64,000 nt of DNA, taken from positions 1-64,000 of the forward strand of contig JBGOZF010000013.1 in assembly GCA_041480065.1 (NCBI GenBank). Direction: 5' to 3'. This document shows, piece after piece, positions 1 to 9,246 of the stretch. Position 1 is the first letter of the stretch; every line of letters begins with the position of its first letter. The DNA comes from Fen-999 sp041480065 (lineage in GTDB: Bacteria; Pseudomonadota; Gammaproteobacteria; Burkholderiales; Rhodocyclaceae). Position numbers and translations under genes: made by a program. A model generated the notes under the pieces. It was given only the letters and a program-made list of their open reading frames with translations. It had not been told where the DNA came from and made no database searches.

Positions 1-1
1 C

Positions 2-661
2 GAGAAATACACGCCTTTCGGGCATAGCGACTATCAGACGATCGTCGCCGACATCAAGAAGTTTTCGGCCGGCGGCAAGACCGCGGTGGTCTCGACCATC
101 AACGGCGACTCGAACGTGCCCTTCTACAAGGAACTGGGCAACGCCGGCCTGAAGGCCACCGACGTACCGGTCGTGGCGTTCTCCGTCGGTGAAGAGGAAC
201 TGCGCGGCGTCGACACCAAGCCGCTCCAGGGCCACCTCGCCGCCTGGAACTACTTCGAGTCGATCAAGAACCCCGAGAACGAAGCCTTCATCAAGATGTA
301 CAAGGACTGGGCGAAGAAGAAGAACCTGCCCAACGCCGCCACCGTCGTCACCAACGACCCGATGGAAGCCACCTACATCGGCATCCACATGTGGGCGCAG
401 GCGGTCGAGAAGGCCAAGAGCACCGACACCGACAAGGTGATCGCGGCCATGGCCGGCCAGACCTTCAAGGCGCCGTCGGGCTTCGTCGCCAAGATGGACG
501 AGAAGAACCACCACCTGCACAAGCCGGTGTTCATCGGCGAAGTGAAGGCGGACGGCCAGTTCAACGTCGTCTGGAAGACCAAGGGTCCGGTAAGAGCACA
601 ACCCTGGAGTCCGTTCATCGCCGGCAACGACAAGAAGAAGGACGAGCCGGATACCAAGTAA
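2..661 (+). CDS. urtA: Urea ABC transporter substrate-binding protein UrtA (C-terminal part, cut by window start)
   Basis: This is the last 219 residues of a periplasmic branched-chain-amino-acid-type binding protein; the reading frame is open to the first bases of the window. Stretches such as FSVGEEELRG, GHLAAWNYF and MEATYIGIHMWAQAVEKA are typical of UrtA, which captures urea and hands it to the UrtBC permease. The identity is supported by the downstream urtBCDE and ureD genes on the same strand. A strong hairpin terminator follows the stop codon, so urtA can be made in excess of the membrane and ATPase subunits. The signal peptide and N-terminal lobe lie outside the window. Confidence 0.93.
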   Translation, partial: EKYTPFGHSDYQTIVADIKKFSAGGKTAVVSTINGDSNVPFYKELGNAGLKATDVPVVAFSVGEEELRGVDTKPLQGHLAAWNYFESIKNPENEAFIKMYKDWAKKKNLPNAATVVTNDPMEATYIGIHMWAQAVEKAKSTDTDKVIAAMAGQTFKAPSGFVAKMDEKNHHLHKPVFIGEVKADGQFNVVWKTKGPVRAQPWSPFIAGNDKKKDEPDTK

Positions 662-680
662 TCCCGGCTCGGCGTACGAC

Positions 681-708
681 CCCCTCCGGCCTGTGCCGGA
701 GGGGTTTT
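681..708 (+). terminator. Intrinsic terminator between urtA and urtB
   Basis: A perfect 10-bp GC-rich stem (681-690 pairs with 695-704) with a 4-base loop is followed by TTTT. It lies 20 bases after the urtA stop and 18 bases before the urtB start. It probably acts as a partial terminator inside the operon, lowering expression of urtBCDE relative to urtA. Confidence 0.8.
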
Positions 709-725
709 CCACCAGATACGAGAAC

Positions 726-2234
726 ATGAGAACCGCCTGCGTCGCCCTGTTGCTCTGGATCGCCGCCCTGCCCGCCTGGGCCGGCATCGACGCGGCCGTC
801 ATGAAGCAATTGGCCGCCGAAGATTCGGACGAGAAGATCGCCGCCATCCAGACACTCGTGCGCAGCGGCGATCCCGAAGCACTGAACATCCTGAAGCAAC
901 TCGACGAGGGAACGCTGAAGGACGAGCACGGCGACGACATCACCGTCAACAACCGCGTGCGCGGCAAGATCGCCGAGGCGATGGCCGCGCTGCGCCTGTT
1001 CGACCCGGACCAGGCCGTGCGCCTCGCCGCCGTCAAGGGACTGCTGGGCGCCGTCGAGCCCGGCATGGCGCCCATGCTGGCCAAAGCGCGCGACCACGAA
1101 ACCGACACCCGCATCAGGAACCTGCTCGACCAGGCCTACGCACTGGCCACGATCCGCGCCCCGGACAAGGCCGTGCGCCTGGCCGCGGTGAAAGCCCTGG
1201 CGGCGAGCGGCGACCCGAACGTGCGCACCCTGCTGCTCGACTACTACTGGGACAAGGCCGCCGAGCCCGACCTCGCCATCCGCCGCGCCGCCTTCGCCTC
1301 CTACCTCGAGGTGCGGCAGCGCATCGACATCGCCGACTTCGTCGGCCGCGTGTTCTCGGGCCTCTCGCTGGGCAGTATCCTCCTGCTGGCCGCGCTCGGC
1401 CTGGCCATCACCTATGGCGTCATGGGCGTCATCAACATGGCCCACGGCGAGTTGCTGATGATCGGTGCCTACGCCACCTACGCGATGCAGGGTCTGTTCC
1501 GCAAGCACCTGCCGGACTACCTGGACTGGTATGTCGTGGCTGCGGTCCCGATCGCCTTCTTCTGCGCTGCCGCCGTCGGCATCCTGCTGGAGCGCACGGT
1601 CATCCGCCGGCTCTACGGCCGGCCGCTGGAGACGCTGCTGGCGACCTGGGGCCTGTCGCTGATCCTGATCCAGGCGGCGCGCGTGCTCTTCGGCGCCCAG
1701 AACGTCGAGGTCGCCAACCCGGCCTGGATGTCCGGCGGCATCGAGATCCTGCCCAGCATCGTGCTGCCGCTGAACCGCATCGTCATCGTCGGCTTCTCGC
1801 TGTTCGTGCTCGCCTTGGTCTGGGTGCTGATGAACAAGACGCGGCTGGGCATGTTCGTGCGCGCCGTGACGCAGAACCGCGCCATGGCCGGCTGCGTCGG
1901 CGTGCCGACGTCGCGCATCGACACCCTGGCCTTCGGCCTCGGCGCCGGCATCGCCGGACTCGGCGGCGTCGCCCTGTCGCAGATTGCCAATGTCGGCCCG
2001 GACATGGGCCAGGGCTACATCGTCGATTCATTCATGGTCGTCGTGCTCGGCGGCGTCGGCCAACTGGCCGGTGCTGTGTGGGCGGCGCTGGGGCTGGGCG
2101 TGTTCGCCAAGTTCCTCGAAGGCTGGACCGGCGCGGTGATCGCCAAGATCGTCGTTCTGGTGTTCATCATCGTCTTCATCCAGAAGCGCCCGCAGGGACT
2201 GTTCGCGCTGAAGGGGCGCTTCGTCGAATCATGA
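726..2234 (+). CDS. urtB: Urea ABC transporter permease UrtB
   Basis: The 502-residue protein is one of the two LivH/LivM-type permease subunits of the urea importer. It begins with a signal peptide (MRTACVALLLWIAALPAWAG), then an extra-cytoplasmic helical region of about 180 residues with HEAT-like character, then a LivH-type membrane domain from about residue 210 to the end. The extra N-terminal domain is the usual mark of UrtB as opposed to LivH. ATG 726 is chosen because it begins the signal peptide; an in-frame GTG at 693 lies inside the terminator. The stop is followed by a long inverted repeat before urtC. Confidence 0.93.
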   Translation: MRTACVALLLWIAALPAWAGIDAAVMKQLAAEDSDEKIAAIQTLVRSGDPEALNILKQLDEGTLKDEHGDDITVNNRVRGKIAEAMAALRLFDPDQAVRLAAVKGLLGAVEPGMAPMLAKARDHETDTRIRNLLDQAYALATIRAPDKAVRLAAVKALAASGDPNVRTLLLDYYWDKAAEPDLAIRRAAFASYLEVRQRIDIADFVGRVFSGLSLGSILLLAALGLAITYGVMGVINMAHGELLMIGAYATYAMQGLFRKHLPDYLDWYVVAAVPIAFFCAAAVGILLERTVIRRLYGRPLETLLATWGLSLILIQAARVLFGAQNVEVANPAWMSGGIEILPSIVLPLNRIVIVGFSLFVLALVWVLMNKTRLGMFVRAVTQNRAMAGCVGVPTSRIDTLAFGLGAGIAGLGGVALSQIANVGPDMGQGYIVDSFMVVVLGGVGQLAGAVWAALGLGVFAKFLEGWTGAVIAKIVVLVFIIVFIQKRPQGLFALKGRFVES

Positions 2235-2245
2235 ACGAATTCATT

Positions 2246-2337
2246 TTCACCGCCAAGGACGCAAAGGACACAAAGGGAAACCCTTCCCTGCAATTCCTTA
2301 GGCAGTCCTTTGCGTCCTTGGCGTCCTTTGCGGTGAA
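2246..2337. repeat. Imperfect inverted repeat between urtB and urtC
   Basis: Arms 2246-2276 and 2307-2337 are complementary at 28 of 31 positions and are separated by 30 bases. Each arm contains tandem copies of an AAGGACGC-like unit after TTCACCGC. In mRNA this would fold into a long stem ending 18 bases before the urtC start. The region can be read as a short peptide (FTAKDAKDTK), but that is a translation of the repeat and not a gene. Similar TTCACCGCAAAGGACGC repeats are scattered in many bacterial genomes (from memory). Confidence 0.8.
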
Positions 2338-2355
2338 TCGTTCTTGCGAGCCACC

Positions 2356-3455
2356 ATGCGCAAGCCTCTGATCATCCGCATTCTCACCGCCATGCCGAAG
2401 TCCGGCTGGATCGCGCTCGGCGCCTTCGCCTTCGTTGCGCTGGTGCTATTGCCGGCGCTGCACCTGCTGGTGCCCGAAGGCAATCCGCTGCACGTCTCCG
2501 CCTACGTCATCACCGTCGGCGGCAAGATCATGTGCTATGCCATCGTCGCCGTCGCCATGGACCTCATCTGGGGCTATGCCGGCATCCTGTCGCTCGGCCA
2601 CGGCGTCTTCTTCGCGCTCGGCGGCTACTTCTTCGGCCAGTACCTGATGCGCGAGATCGGCCTCGATGGCGCCTACCACGCCGCGCTGCCGGACTTCATG
2701 GTCTTTCTCGACTGGAAGGCCTTCCCCTGGTACTGGCTGGGCACCGACAGCTTCGCCTTCACCCTGTTCAAGGTGCTGACCATTCCCGCCTTGGTGGCCT
2801 TCATCTTCGGCTACTTCGCCTTCCGCTCGCGCATCAAGGGCGTCTACTTCTCGATCATCACCCAGGCCCTCACCTTCGCCTTCATGCTGCTGTTCTTCCG
2901 CAACGAGACCGGCTTCGGCGGCAATAACGGCTTCACGGACTTCAAGCGCATTCTCGGCTATGGCATCACGACTGCCGAGATGCGCGTCACGCTGTTCGCA
3001 CTGTCGGCGGCGACGCTGATGAGCGCGCTGCTGTTGGGGCGCTATCTCGTTACCTCGAAGTTCGGTCGCGTGCTGGCCGCGATTCGCGACGCCGAAAGCC
3101 GCGTCATGTTCCTCGGCTACAACCCGCTGCACTACAAGCTCTTCATCTGGACGCTGTCGGCCATGCTCTGCGCCGTTGCCGGCGCGCTCTACGTGCCGCA
3201 GGTGGGCATCATCAACCCCGGCGAGATGAGCACGGCCAACTCCATCGAAATCGCCATCTGGGTCGCCGTCGGGGGCCGCGCGACGCTGATCGGGCCGGTC
3301 ATCGGCGCTGCCGTGGTCAACCTGTCGAAGAGCTTCTTCACCCAGGCCTTCCCGGAGTATTGGCTGTTCTTCCTCGGCGCCCTGTTCGTCGCCGTAACGC
3401 TGTGGCTGCCGGACGGCCTGGTCGGCCTCTGGCGCAAGTGGCGGAGCAAGACATC

Positions 3456-3459
<4 letters not shown>
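2356..3459 (+). CDS. urtC: Urea ABC transporter permease UrtC
   Basis: This is a 367-residue LivM-type membrane protein with about ten hydrophobic segments and the conserved GYAGILSLGHGVFFALGGY segment of this permease family. It pairs with UrtB to form the urea channel across the inner membrane. ATG 2356 is preferred; a TTG four codons upstream (2344) is in frame but less likely. The stop codon overlaps the urtD start (GTGA), indicating translational coupling. A long inverted repeat lies immediately upstream. Confidence 0.94.
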
Positions 3460-4241
<782 letters not shown>

Positions 4242-4247
4242 AAATAT

Positions 4248-4328
4248 GGCCCCCCACGCTCGCAAACTCAGCTCGCTGCCCCCCACAGGGGGGCGCCGCC
4301 TCCTTGGGGCGGCCCTGCGGAGGCGGTC
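4248..4328 (+). promoter_or_regulatory. GC-rich double hairpin in the urtD-urtE junction covering the urtE ribosome-binding site
   Basis: Two adjacent hairpins are visible. The first has arms 4278-4284 and 4288-4294 (7 bp, loop ACA). The second has arms 4296-4303 and 4319-4326 (8 bp, 15-base loop). The 3' arm of the second contains GGAGGCGG, the only Shine-Dalgarno-like sequence before the urtE ATG at 4329. The structure could mask that site or slow decay from the 3' side. The sequence resembles GC-rich intergenic repeats common in Burkholderiales-like genomes (from memory). Confidence 0.6.
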
Positions 4329-5021
4329 ATGCTGACTGTCGAACACCTCAACCAATATTACGGCGGCAGCCACATCCTGCGCGACGTTTCCTTCACCGCC
4401 GAGACCGGCAAGGTAACCGCGCTGCTGGGCCGCAACGGCGTCGGCAAGACGACGCTGCTGAAATGCCTGATGGGCCTGGTGCCCGCCAAGTCGGGCGGCA
4501 TCGGCTTCGACGGCCGCGACGTGACGCATGCGCCCTCCCACGAGCGGGTGCGCGCCGGCATCGGCTACGTGCCCCAGGGACGTGAGATCTTTCCCCGCCT
4601 CACGGTCCAGGAGAACCTGATGATGGGCCTGGCCACCCGGCCCGCCGGCACTGCGATTCCGCCGCGCATCTACGAGATGTTCCCGGTGCTGAAGCAGATG
4701 CTGAAGCGTCGGGGCGGCGACCTCTCGGGCGGCCAGCAGCAGCAGCTCGCCATCGGCCGCGCGCTCAGCTTCGGCCCCAAACTGCTGATCCTCGACGAGC
4801 CCACCGAAGGCATCCAGCCCTCGATCATCAAGGACATCGAGCGCGCCGTCCGCGCCCTGGCCGAAGAAGGCAGCATGGCCATCCTGCTGGTGGAGCAGTA
4901 CTACGACTTCGCGCGCTCGCTGGCCGATCAGTACCTGGTGATGGAGCGCGGCGAGATCATCAAGCGTGGCACTGGCGCCGACATGGAAAAGGACGGCGTG
5001 CGCGAACTGCTGGCGGTATGA
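4329..5021 (+). CDS. urtE: Urea ABC transporter ATP-binding protein UrtE
   Basis: This 230-residue LivF-like ATPase has Walker A GRNGVGKT at 34-41, signature LSGGQ at 132-136 and Walker B LLILDEP at 152-158. With UrtD it forms the ATPase pair of the high-affinity urea importer. It starts at ATG 4329, directly after a hairpin that contains its likely Shine-Dalgarno sequence. The stop is 7 bases before the ureD start, so import and urease maturation are co-transcribed. Confidence 0.94.
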   Translation: MLTVEHLNQYYGGSHILRDVSFTAETGKVTALLGRNGVGKTTLLKCLMGLVPAKSGGIGFDGRDVTHAPSHERVRAGIGYVPQGREIFPRLTVQENLMMGLATRPAGTAIPPRIYEMFPVLKQMLKRRGGDLSGGQQQQLAIGRALSFGPKLLILDEPTEGIQPSIIKDIERAVRALAEEGSMAILLVEQYYDFARSLADQYLVMERGEIIKRGTGADMEKDGVRELLAV

Positions 5022-5028
5022 TCGTTCG

Positions 5029-5883
5029 ATGCACCGCGACCCCATTCCAGACACGGCCACCACCGGCTGGCAGGCCCGCCTCGACCTTCGCTTCGCGCGC
5101 CGCGACGGCGGCACCATCCTCGCCGAGCGCCGCCATAGCGGCCCTTTGCGCGTGCAGAAGGCGCTGCATCCGGAAGGCGAGGAGGTCTGCCATGCAATCG
5201 TCCTGCATCCTCCGGCCGGCGTCGCCGGCGGCGACGAACTGGACATCCACGTGCAACTCGACATGGCAGCCCACGCCCTGCTGACCACGCCGGGCGCCGG
5301 CAAGTGGTACCGCTCCGCCGGCCCCTGGGCTCGGCAGGCGCTGGACTTCGAGGTGGCGGAGAACGCAGTGATGGAGTGGCTGCCTCAGGAGACCATCGTC
5401 TTCGACGGCGCCCGGGCGCGCATGTGCACGACGGTCGATCTCGAAAACGGCGCGCGCTTCATCGGTGTCGAAACGCTGTGCCTCGGCCGTCGCGCCAGCG
5501 GCGAGATGTTTTCGCGCGGGCAACTGCAACTCGCCACCGACATCCGCATCGAAGGCGAACCACTCTGGCGCGAACGCGGCCGACTCGACGGCGGATCGCC
5601 GTTGCTGGATTCGCCCATTGGCCTCGCCGGCTTCAGCGTGTGCAGCACGGTGCTCGCGGCAGGCGCGGAAGTCGACGCGGCAACGCTCGCGGCCTGCCGG
5701 AACGTCGCCGCGACCGAAACCAGCGCGCAGTGGGGCGTATCGGCCCTGCCCCGGCTCTTCGTCGGCCGCTATCTCGGCCATTCGTCCGAAGCCGCGCGCG
5801 CGTGGTTCGTCGAACTCTGGCGCGCGCTGCGCCCCGCATTCGTCGGTCGCGAGGCCACCGTGCCTCGCATCTGGAATACTTGA
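5029..5883 (+). CDS. ureD: Urease accessory protein UreD
   Basis: This 284-residue UreD/UreH protein forms the scaffold that, with UreF and UreG, delivers nickel to apo-urease. Family features include LHPPAGVAGGDELDI and LTTPGAGKWYRSAGPWARQ near the N-terminal third. The start ATG 5029 follows urtE by 7 bases; the longer in-frame extension overlaps urtE and is not family-like. It is the last gene of the urt cluster, about 9.5 kb from ureA, an unusual separation caused by an opposite-strand peptide operon. Confidence 0.92.
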   Translation: MHRDPIPDTATTGWQARLDLRFARRDGGTILAERRHSGPLRVQKALHPEGEEVCHAIVLHPPAGVAGGDELDIHVQLDMAAHALLTTPGAGKWYRSAGPWARQALDFEVAENAVMEWLPQETIVFDGARARMCTTVDLENGARFIGVETLCLGRRASGEMFSRGQLQLATDIRIEGEPLWRERGRLDGGSPLLDSPIGLAGFSVCSTVLAAGAEVDAATLAACRNVAATETSAQWGVSALPRLFVGRYLGHSSEAARAWFVELWRALRPAFVGREATVPRIWNT

Positions 5884-5930
5884 GACGGACTGCTACGGGC
5901 GGTGGCTGGGCGGCTGGTCCCCACTGCCTG

Positions 5931-6902
5931 CTACGCCCTGTCTTTCCTATCCGCCCAGCGCTGCGCAAGCACGCCACCGACAGCCAACTGCAGCGGGTGA
6001 TAAATCATGATGGGCATCAGGATCAGACCCAGCGCCGGATTTGCACCAAAGATAAGGTGGGCCATAGGCACGCCGGAAGCCAGGGTCTTTTTGGAGCCGC
6101 AGAAGACCGCCGCGATGCGATCCTCCACCGTCAGCCCGAGAAGCCGGGCAAGCAGACGAGTCAGGCTCAGGGCGATGAAAAAGAGCACTACGGTCCCGAC
6201 GACTGTTTCCACGACCACGAGCGGCCCGTAGTTCGACCAGACGCCTTGCTGCACAGTATCGGCAAAGGAGGTGTAGACCAGGGTCAGAATGGTCAGTCGA
6301 TCGACCATCTGGATACGCGCCTTGTTGCGGCTTGCCCAGGCTCCCAGCGCAGGCCGGGCGAACAGGCCAAGCACCAGCGGCGATACCACCCAGAGCAGCA
6401 GATCGATGATGACCGGACCGACCGCAAAGGCGGTACCACTGCGGCCCAGTATCCAGGCCATCCACAGCGGTGTCAGGACGACCCCGAGCAGACTCGACAA
6501 GGTCGCATTGAACACGGCGACAGCCACATTGCCTCTTGCCGCCACGGTCAGGGCCACCGACGACGAGACCGTTGACGGCAAGGCACAGAGGTAGAAGAAG
6601 CCAGTCTGCAGATCGGCCGACATCCAGTTGCCGCCGAGCATTGGCATCCCCCAGCCGAGGATGGGAAAGATCAGGAAAGTGGAAGCCTGGATCAGCAGAT
6701 GTACCCGCCAGCGAAGTGCGCCGTCCTTCAGGGCTGCCAGGGAGAGTCCGAGACCATTCAGGAAGAAGACCAGGGCGATGCCGAGCTTATTGAGCAGCTC
6801 CGGGTGCAGGAAGCCGCCCTTGGCGCCGGGCGCCGGCCAGAGAAAGGCCACGGCCACCGCTACAAGCATGCCTTTGAGAAACCAGTCGAATTTGAATCTC
6901 AT
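5931..6902 (-). CDS. Bile acid:sodium symporter family (SBF-like) permease
   Basis: This is a 323-residue inner-membrane protein with about ten hydrophobic helices. Motifs such as GIALVFFLNGLGLSL, LPSTVSSSVALT and FCGSKKTLASGVPM match the SBF-like branch of the BASS superfamily (YfeH type). Substrates of this branch are mostly unknown. It is the last gene of the peptide operon, after a gamma-glutamyltransferase, so it may move a product of peptide breakdown; that is inference. It converges with ureD. Confidence 0.85.
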   Translation of the reverse strand: MRFKFDWFLKGMLVAVAVAFLWPAPGAKGGFLHPELLNKLGIALVFFLNGLGLSLAALKDGALRWRVHLLIQASTFLIFPILGWGMPMLGGNWMSADLQTGFFYLCALPSTVSSSVALTVAARGNVAVAVFNATLSSLLGVVLTPLWMAWILGRSGTAFAVGPVIIDLLLWVVSPLVLGLFARPALGAWASRNKARIQMVDRLTILTLVYTSFADTVQQGVWSNYGPLVVVETVVGTVVLFFIALSLTRLLARLLGLTVEDRIAAVFCGSKKTLASGVPMAHLIFGANPALGLILMPIMIYHPLQLAVGGVLAQRWADRKDRA

Positions 6903-6947
6903 AATGAACCTGTGGTTACGTGGCTACGCAGTCCGGGCCGACCGGCC

Positions 6948-8537
6948 TTACCAGGCCGCCACGCAGCCGTCGCTCCGTGGATCTTCGCCACCCTCGATCC
7001 ATCCCTCGGGGTGCAGGACGAGCGCGCCGGCATGTCCCATGCGCTCGTCGAAGTCACCGACTACCTCGACGGGGTGCCCCATCGCACGCAGCGCATCGAT
7101 TACCGCCGGTGAATAGCGCGACTCCAGCTTCAGCGTCGTGCTTTGCTCCGCCCAGGTCCGGCCGAGCAGCCAGCGTGGCGCCGCGACTGCCGAGCGTACG
7201 TTGTGCCCCCCCCACACGTAGCGCGCAAACACCGCCGCCTGGGTCTGCGGCTGGCCTTCGCCCCCCATCGTGCCATACACCAGCAGGCGGCCGTCATCGA
7301 GCCGGGCCATTGCCGGATTGAGCGTATGGAAAGGCTTGCGTCCCGGTACCAGGCTGCGCAGCCTGTTCGGCCGCAGGTCGAAGGAACAGCCGCGGTTCTG
7401 CCACCAGATGCCGGTCTGCGGCAGCACGACACCGCTGCCGAACTCGAAGTAGATGCTCTGGATCATGCTCACCGCGCGGCCGGCGGCATCGACGACGCCC
7501 ATCCATGTCGTGTCGCCGTCCGACATCGGTGCCGGCCACGGGCTGGCCTGGTCGAACGGCACGGCAGCGGCCAACGTCTCCAGCGTCTGCGCGCCGAGCA
7601 GGCTGGCCGGGTCGATGCGCATCGCCGCCGGGTCGGTGACGTGCTTGTCACGCAAGATGAAGGCCTGCTTGGTGGCTTCGACCAGGGCGTGGATGCCTTC
7701 GGCATTGTCCGGATTCCAGTCGGCCTGGCGAATGCGGTCGTAGATGCCGAGAATCAGCAACGAGGCCAGACCCTGGGTCGGCGGCGCCATGTTGAACACT
7801 TTGCCGCAGGATAGCCGGACCTCGAGCGGCACCTTGATCTCGGCTTGATGGTTGGCGAGATCGGCGGCAGTGACCGGGCTGCCGACGGCCGCGAGGTCCG
7901 CGCCGATCTGTTGGGCCAGTTCGCCGCGATAGAAATCGTCGGCGCCTGCCCGCGCCAACTGCTCCAGCGTCGCAGCCAGCGCCGGGAAACGGTGGCGCTG
8001 GCCGTAGACCGGCACTTTGCCGTCGGCCAGGAAAGTCGCAGAAAAACCAGGCTGCATGACCAGTTCGGCGAGCTTGTTGCGGGTGTTTTCCTCCTGGCTG
8101 TGCGTCACGGGGAAGCCCTCGTGGGCGTAGTGGATGGCGCTTTCCAGAAGATGTGCGAAAGGCAGGCGGCCGCCCCACTCGCGCCGGCTGTATTCGTAGG
8201 CGGCGCCCCAGCCGGAGAGCGTGCCGGCCGCGGTGTTGGCGGCCAGCGGGCCACGCCAGGGAATGCCCGGCAAGCTTTCGTAGAGTTCGCGGCTGACGCC
8301 AGCGCCCGCCGCACCGCAGGCATCGATCGAGCGTATCGCGTGGCCTGGCGCATGCAGCAGCCAGAAGCCGTCGCCGCCGATGCCCGTCATGTGCGGATAG
8401 ACGACGGCCAGCGTCGCCGCAACGGCGATGGTGGCCTCGATGGCATTGCCGCCGTCGCGCAGGACGTCGAGACCGGCCTGCGAGCCAAGCGAATGGGAGG
8501 CGACGACGGCGCCACGGGTGCCAAGTATTGGTTTCAT
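6948..8537 (-). CDS. Gamma-glutamyltransferase family protein without a signal peptide
   Basis: This 529-residue Ntn-hydrolase relative of Ggt cleaves or transfers gamma-glutamyl groups. The autoprocessing and nucleophile threonine is T343 in DTTWMG; classical enzymes read TTH, so the following His is Trp here. The conserved GTMGGEGQPQTQ segment is present in the small-subunit part. The N-terminus (MKPILGTRGAVVASHSLG) has no signal peptide, so the enzyme is probably cytoplasmic. It lies downstream of a peptide importer and a GntR regulator, suggesting hydrolysis of imported gamma-glutamyl peptides. Confidence 0.87.
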   Translation of the reverse strand: MKPILGTRGAVVASHSLGSQAGLDVLRDGGNAIEATIAVAATLAVVYPHMTGIGGDGFWLLHAPGHAIRSIDACGAAGAGVSRELYESLPGIPWRGPLAANTAAGTLSGWGAAYEYSRREWGGRLPFAHLLESAIHYAHEGFPVTHSQEENTRNKLAELVMQPGFSATFLADGKVPVYGQRHRFPALAATLEQLARAGADDFYRGELAQQIGADLAAVGSPVTAADLANHQAEIKVPLEVRLSCGKVFNMAPPTQGLASLLILGIYDRIRQADWNPDNAEGIHALVEATKQAFILRDKHVTDPAAMRIDPASLLGAQTLETLAAAVPFDQASPWPAPMSDGDTTWMGVVDAAGRAVSMIQSIYFEFGSGVVLPQTGIWWQNRGCSFDLRPNRLRSLVPGRKPFHTLNPAMARLDDGRLLVYGTMGGEGQPQTQAAVFARYVWGGHNVRSAVAAPRWLLGRTWAEQSTTLKLESRYSPAVIDALRAMGHPVEVVGDFDERMGHAGALVLHPEGWIEGGEDPRSDGCVAAW

Positions 8538-8550
8538 GTTCTGTCTCCGG

Positions 8551-9246
8551 TTACTTGCCGCTATCGAATGGATTACCCCAAGCCGGCGCGACGCGAGTGG
8601 TCGCGCTGCGGGCCGAAAGCAGGTGGGAACGCATCTCCCGGTAGGTGGTGATGACGTCGTGGGCGAGGATGGCCTCGACGATCACCGAGTGTTCCTCGAA
8701 GGATTCGCCCATGCGCTCGAGATTGCGGAACTGCGTCCTGCGGAAGGGCGCTACGCGATGGCGCAGACTCGTTGCCACCTCGATCAACACCGGGTTGTAG
8801 CAGCCACGGATGATAGTGGCATGCAGTTCCAGATTGGCGGCGTTGTAGCGGTCGATGTCCCCGACCTGCATCGCGGCCCGCCCCTCGGCGTGCAGCTCGA
8901 TCATCCGCGCCCGGTCTGCCTCGGTCATGCGCAGCGCCGCATGGCGGGCGCAGGCGGCTTCCAGCTCGCCGATCGCCTCGAACATCTGGTCGAGCTGACC
9001 GGCGCTCAGCGCCGCAACCACCGAACCGCGGTTCGGCCGGGTATCGACCAGGCCCATGATGGCCAACTGCTTCAGTGCCTCGCGCACCGGTGTCCGCGAA
9101 ACCTTGAAGCGGGCCGCCAGGCTGACCTCGTCGAGCCGCATGCCGGGGGCAAAATTACCGAGGACGATTTCGTCGGCGATGCGGCGGCAGACGTCGTCGG
9201 CCAGGCTGCCCCGGCCGCGGTTGGTTTCGGCAGGATCGACGTTCAT
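8551..9246 (-). CDS. GntR-family (FadR/FCD subgroup) transcriptional regulator
   Basis: This 231-residue regulator has an N-terminal winged helix (about 14-80, with FKVSRTPVREALKQL) and a C-terminal all-helical FCD ligand domain (about 90-220). The start at 9246 overlaps the stop of the upstream ATPase gene (ATGA). It is encoded within the operon it probably controls. Two TTGCATRCAA palindromes in front of the operon fit the shape of GntR operators. The inducer is unknown; a peptide or amino acid is plausible. Confidence 0.88.
   Translation of the reverse strand: MNVDPAETNRGRGSLADDVCRRIADEIVLGNFAPGMRLDEVSLAARFKVSRTPVREALKQLAIMGLVDTRPNRGSVVAALSAGQLDQMFEAIGELEAACARHAALRMTEADRARMIELHAEGRAAMQVGDIDRYNAANLELHATIIRGCYNPVLIEVATSLRHRVAPFRRTQFRNLERMGESFEEHSVIVEAILAHDVITTYREMRSHLLSARSATTRVAPAWGNPFDSGK

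Noticed and set aside
2231..2344. Short frame MNEFIFTAKDAKDTK between urtB and urtC
   Set aside because: It is a translation of the inverted repeat; such AKDAKD peptides are known artefacts of this repeat type.
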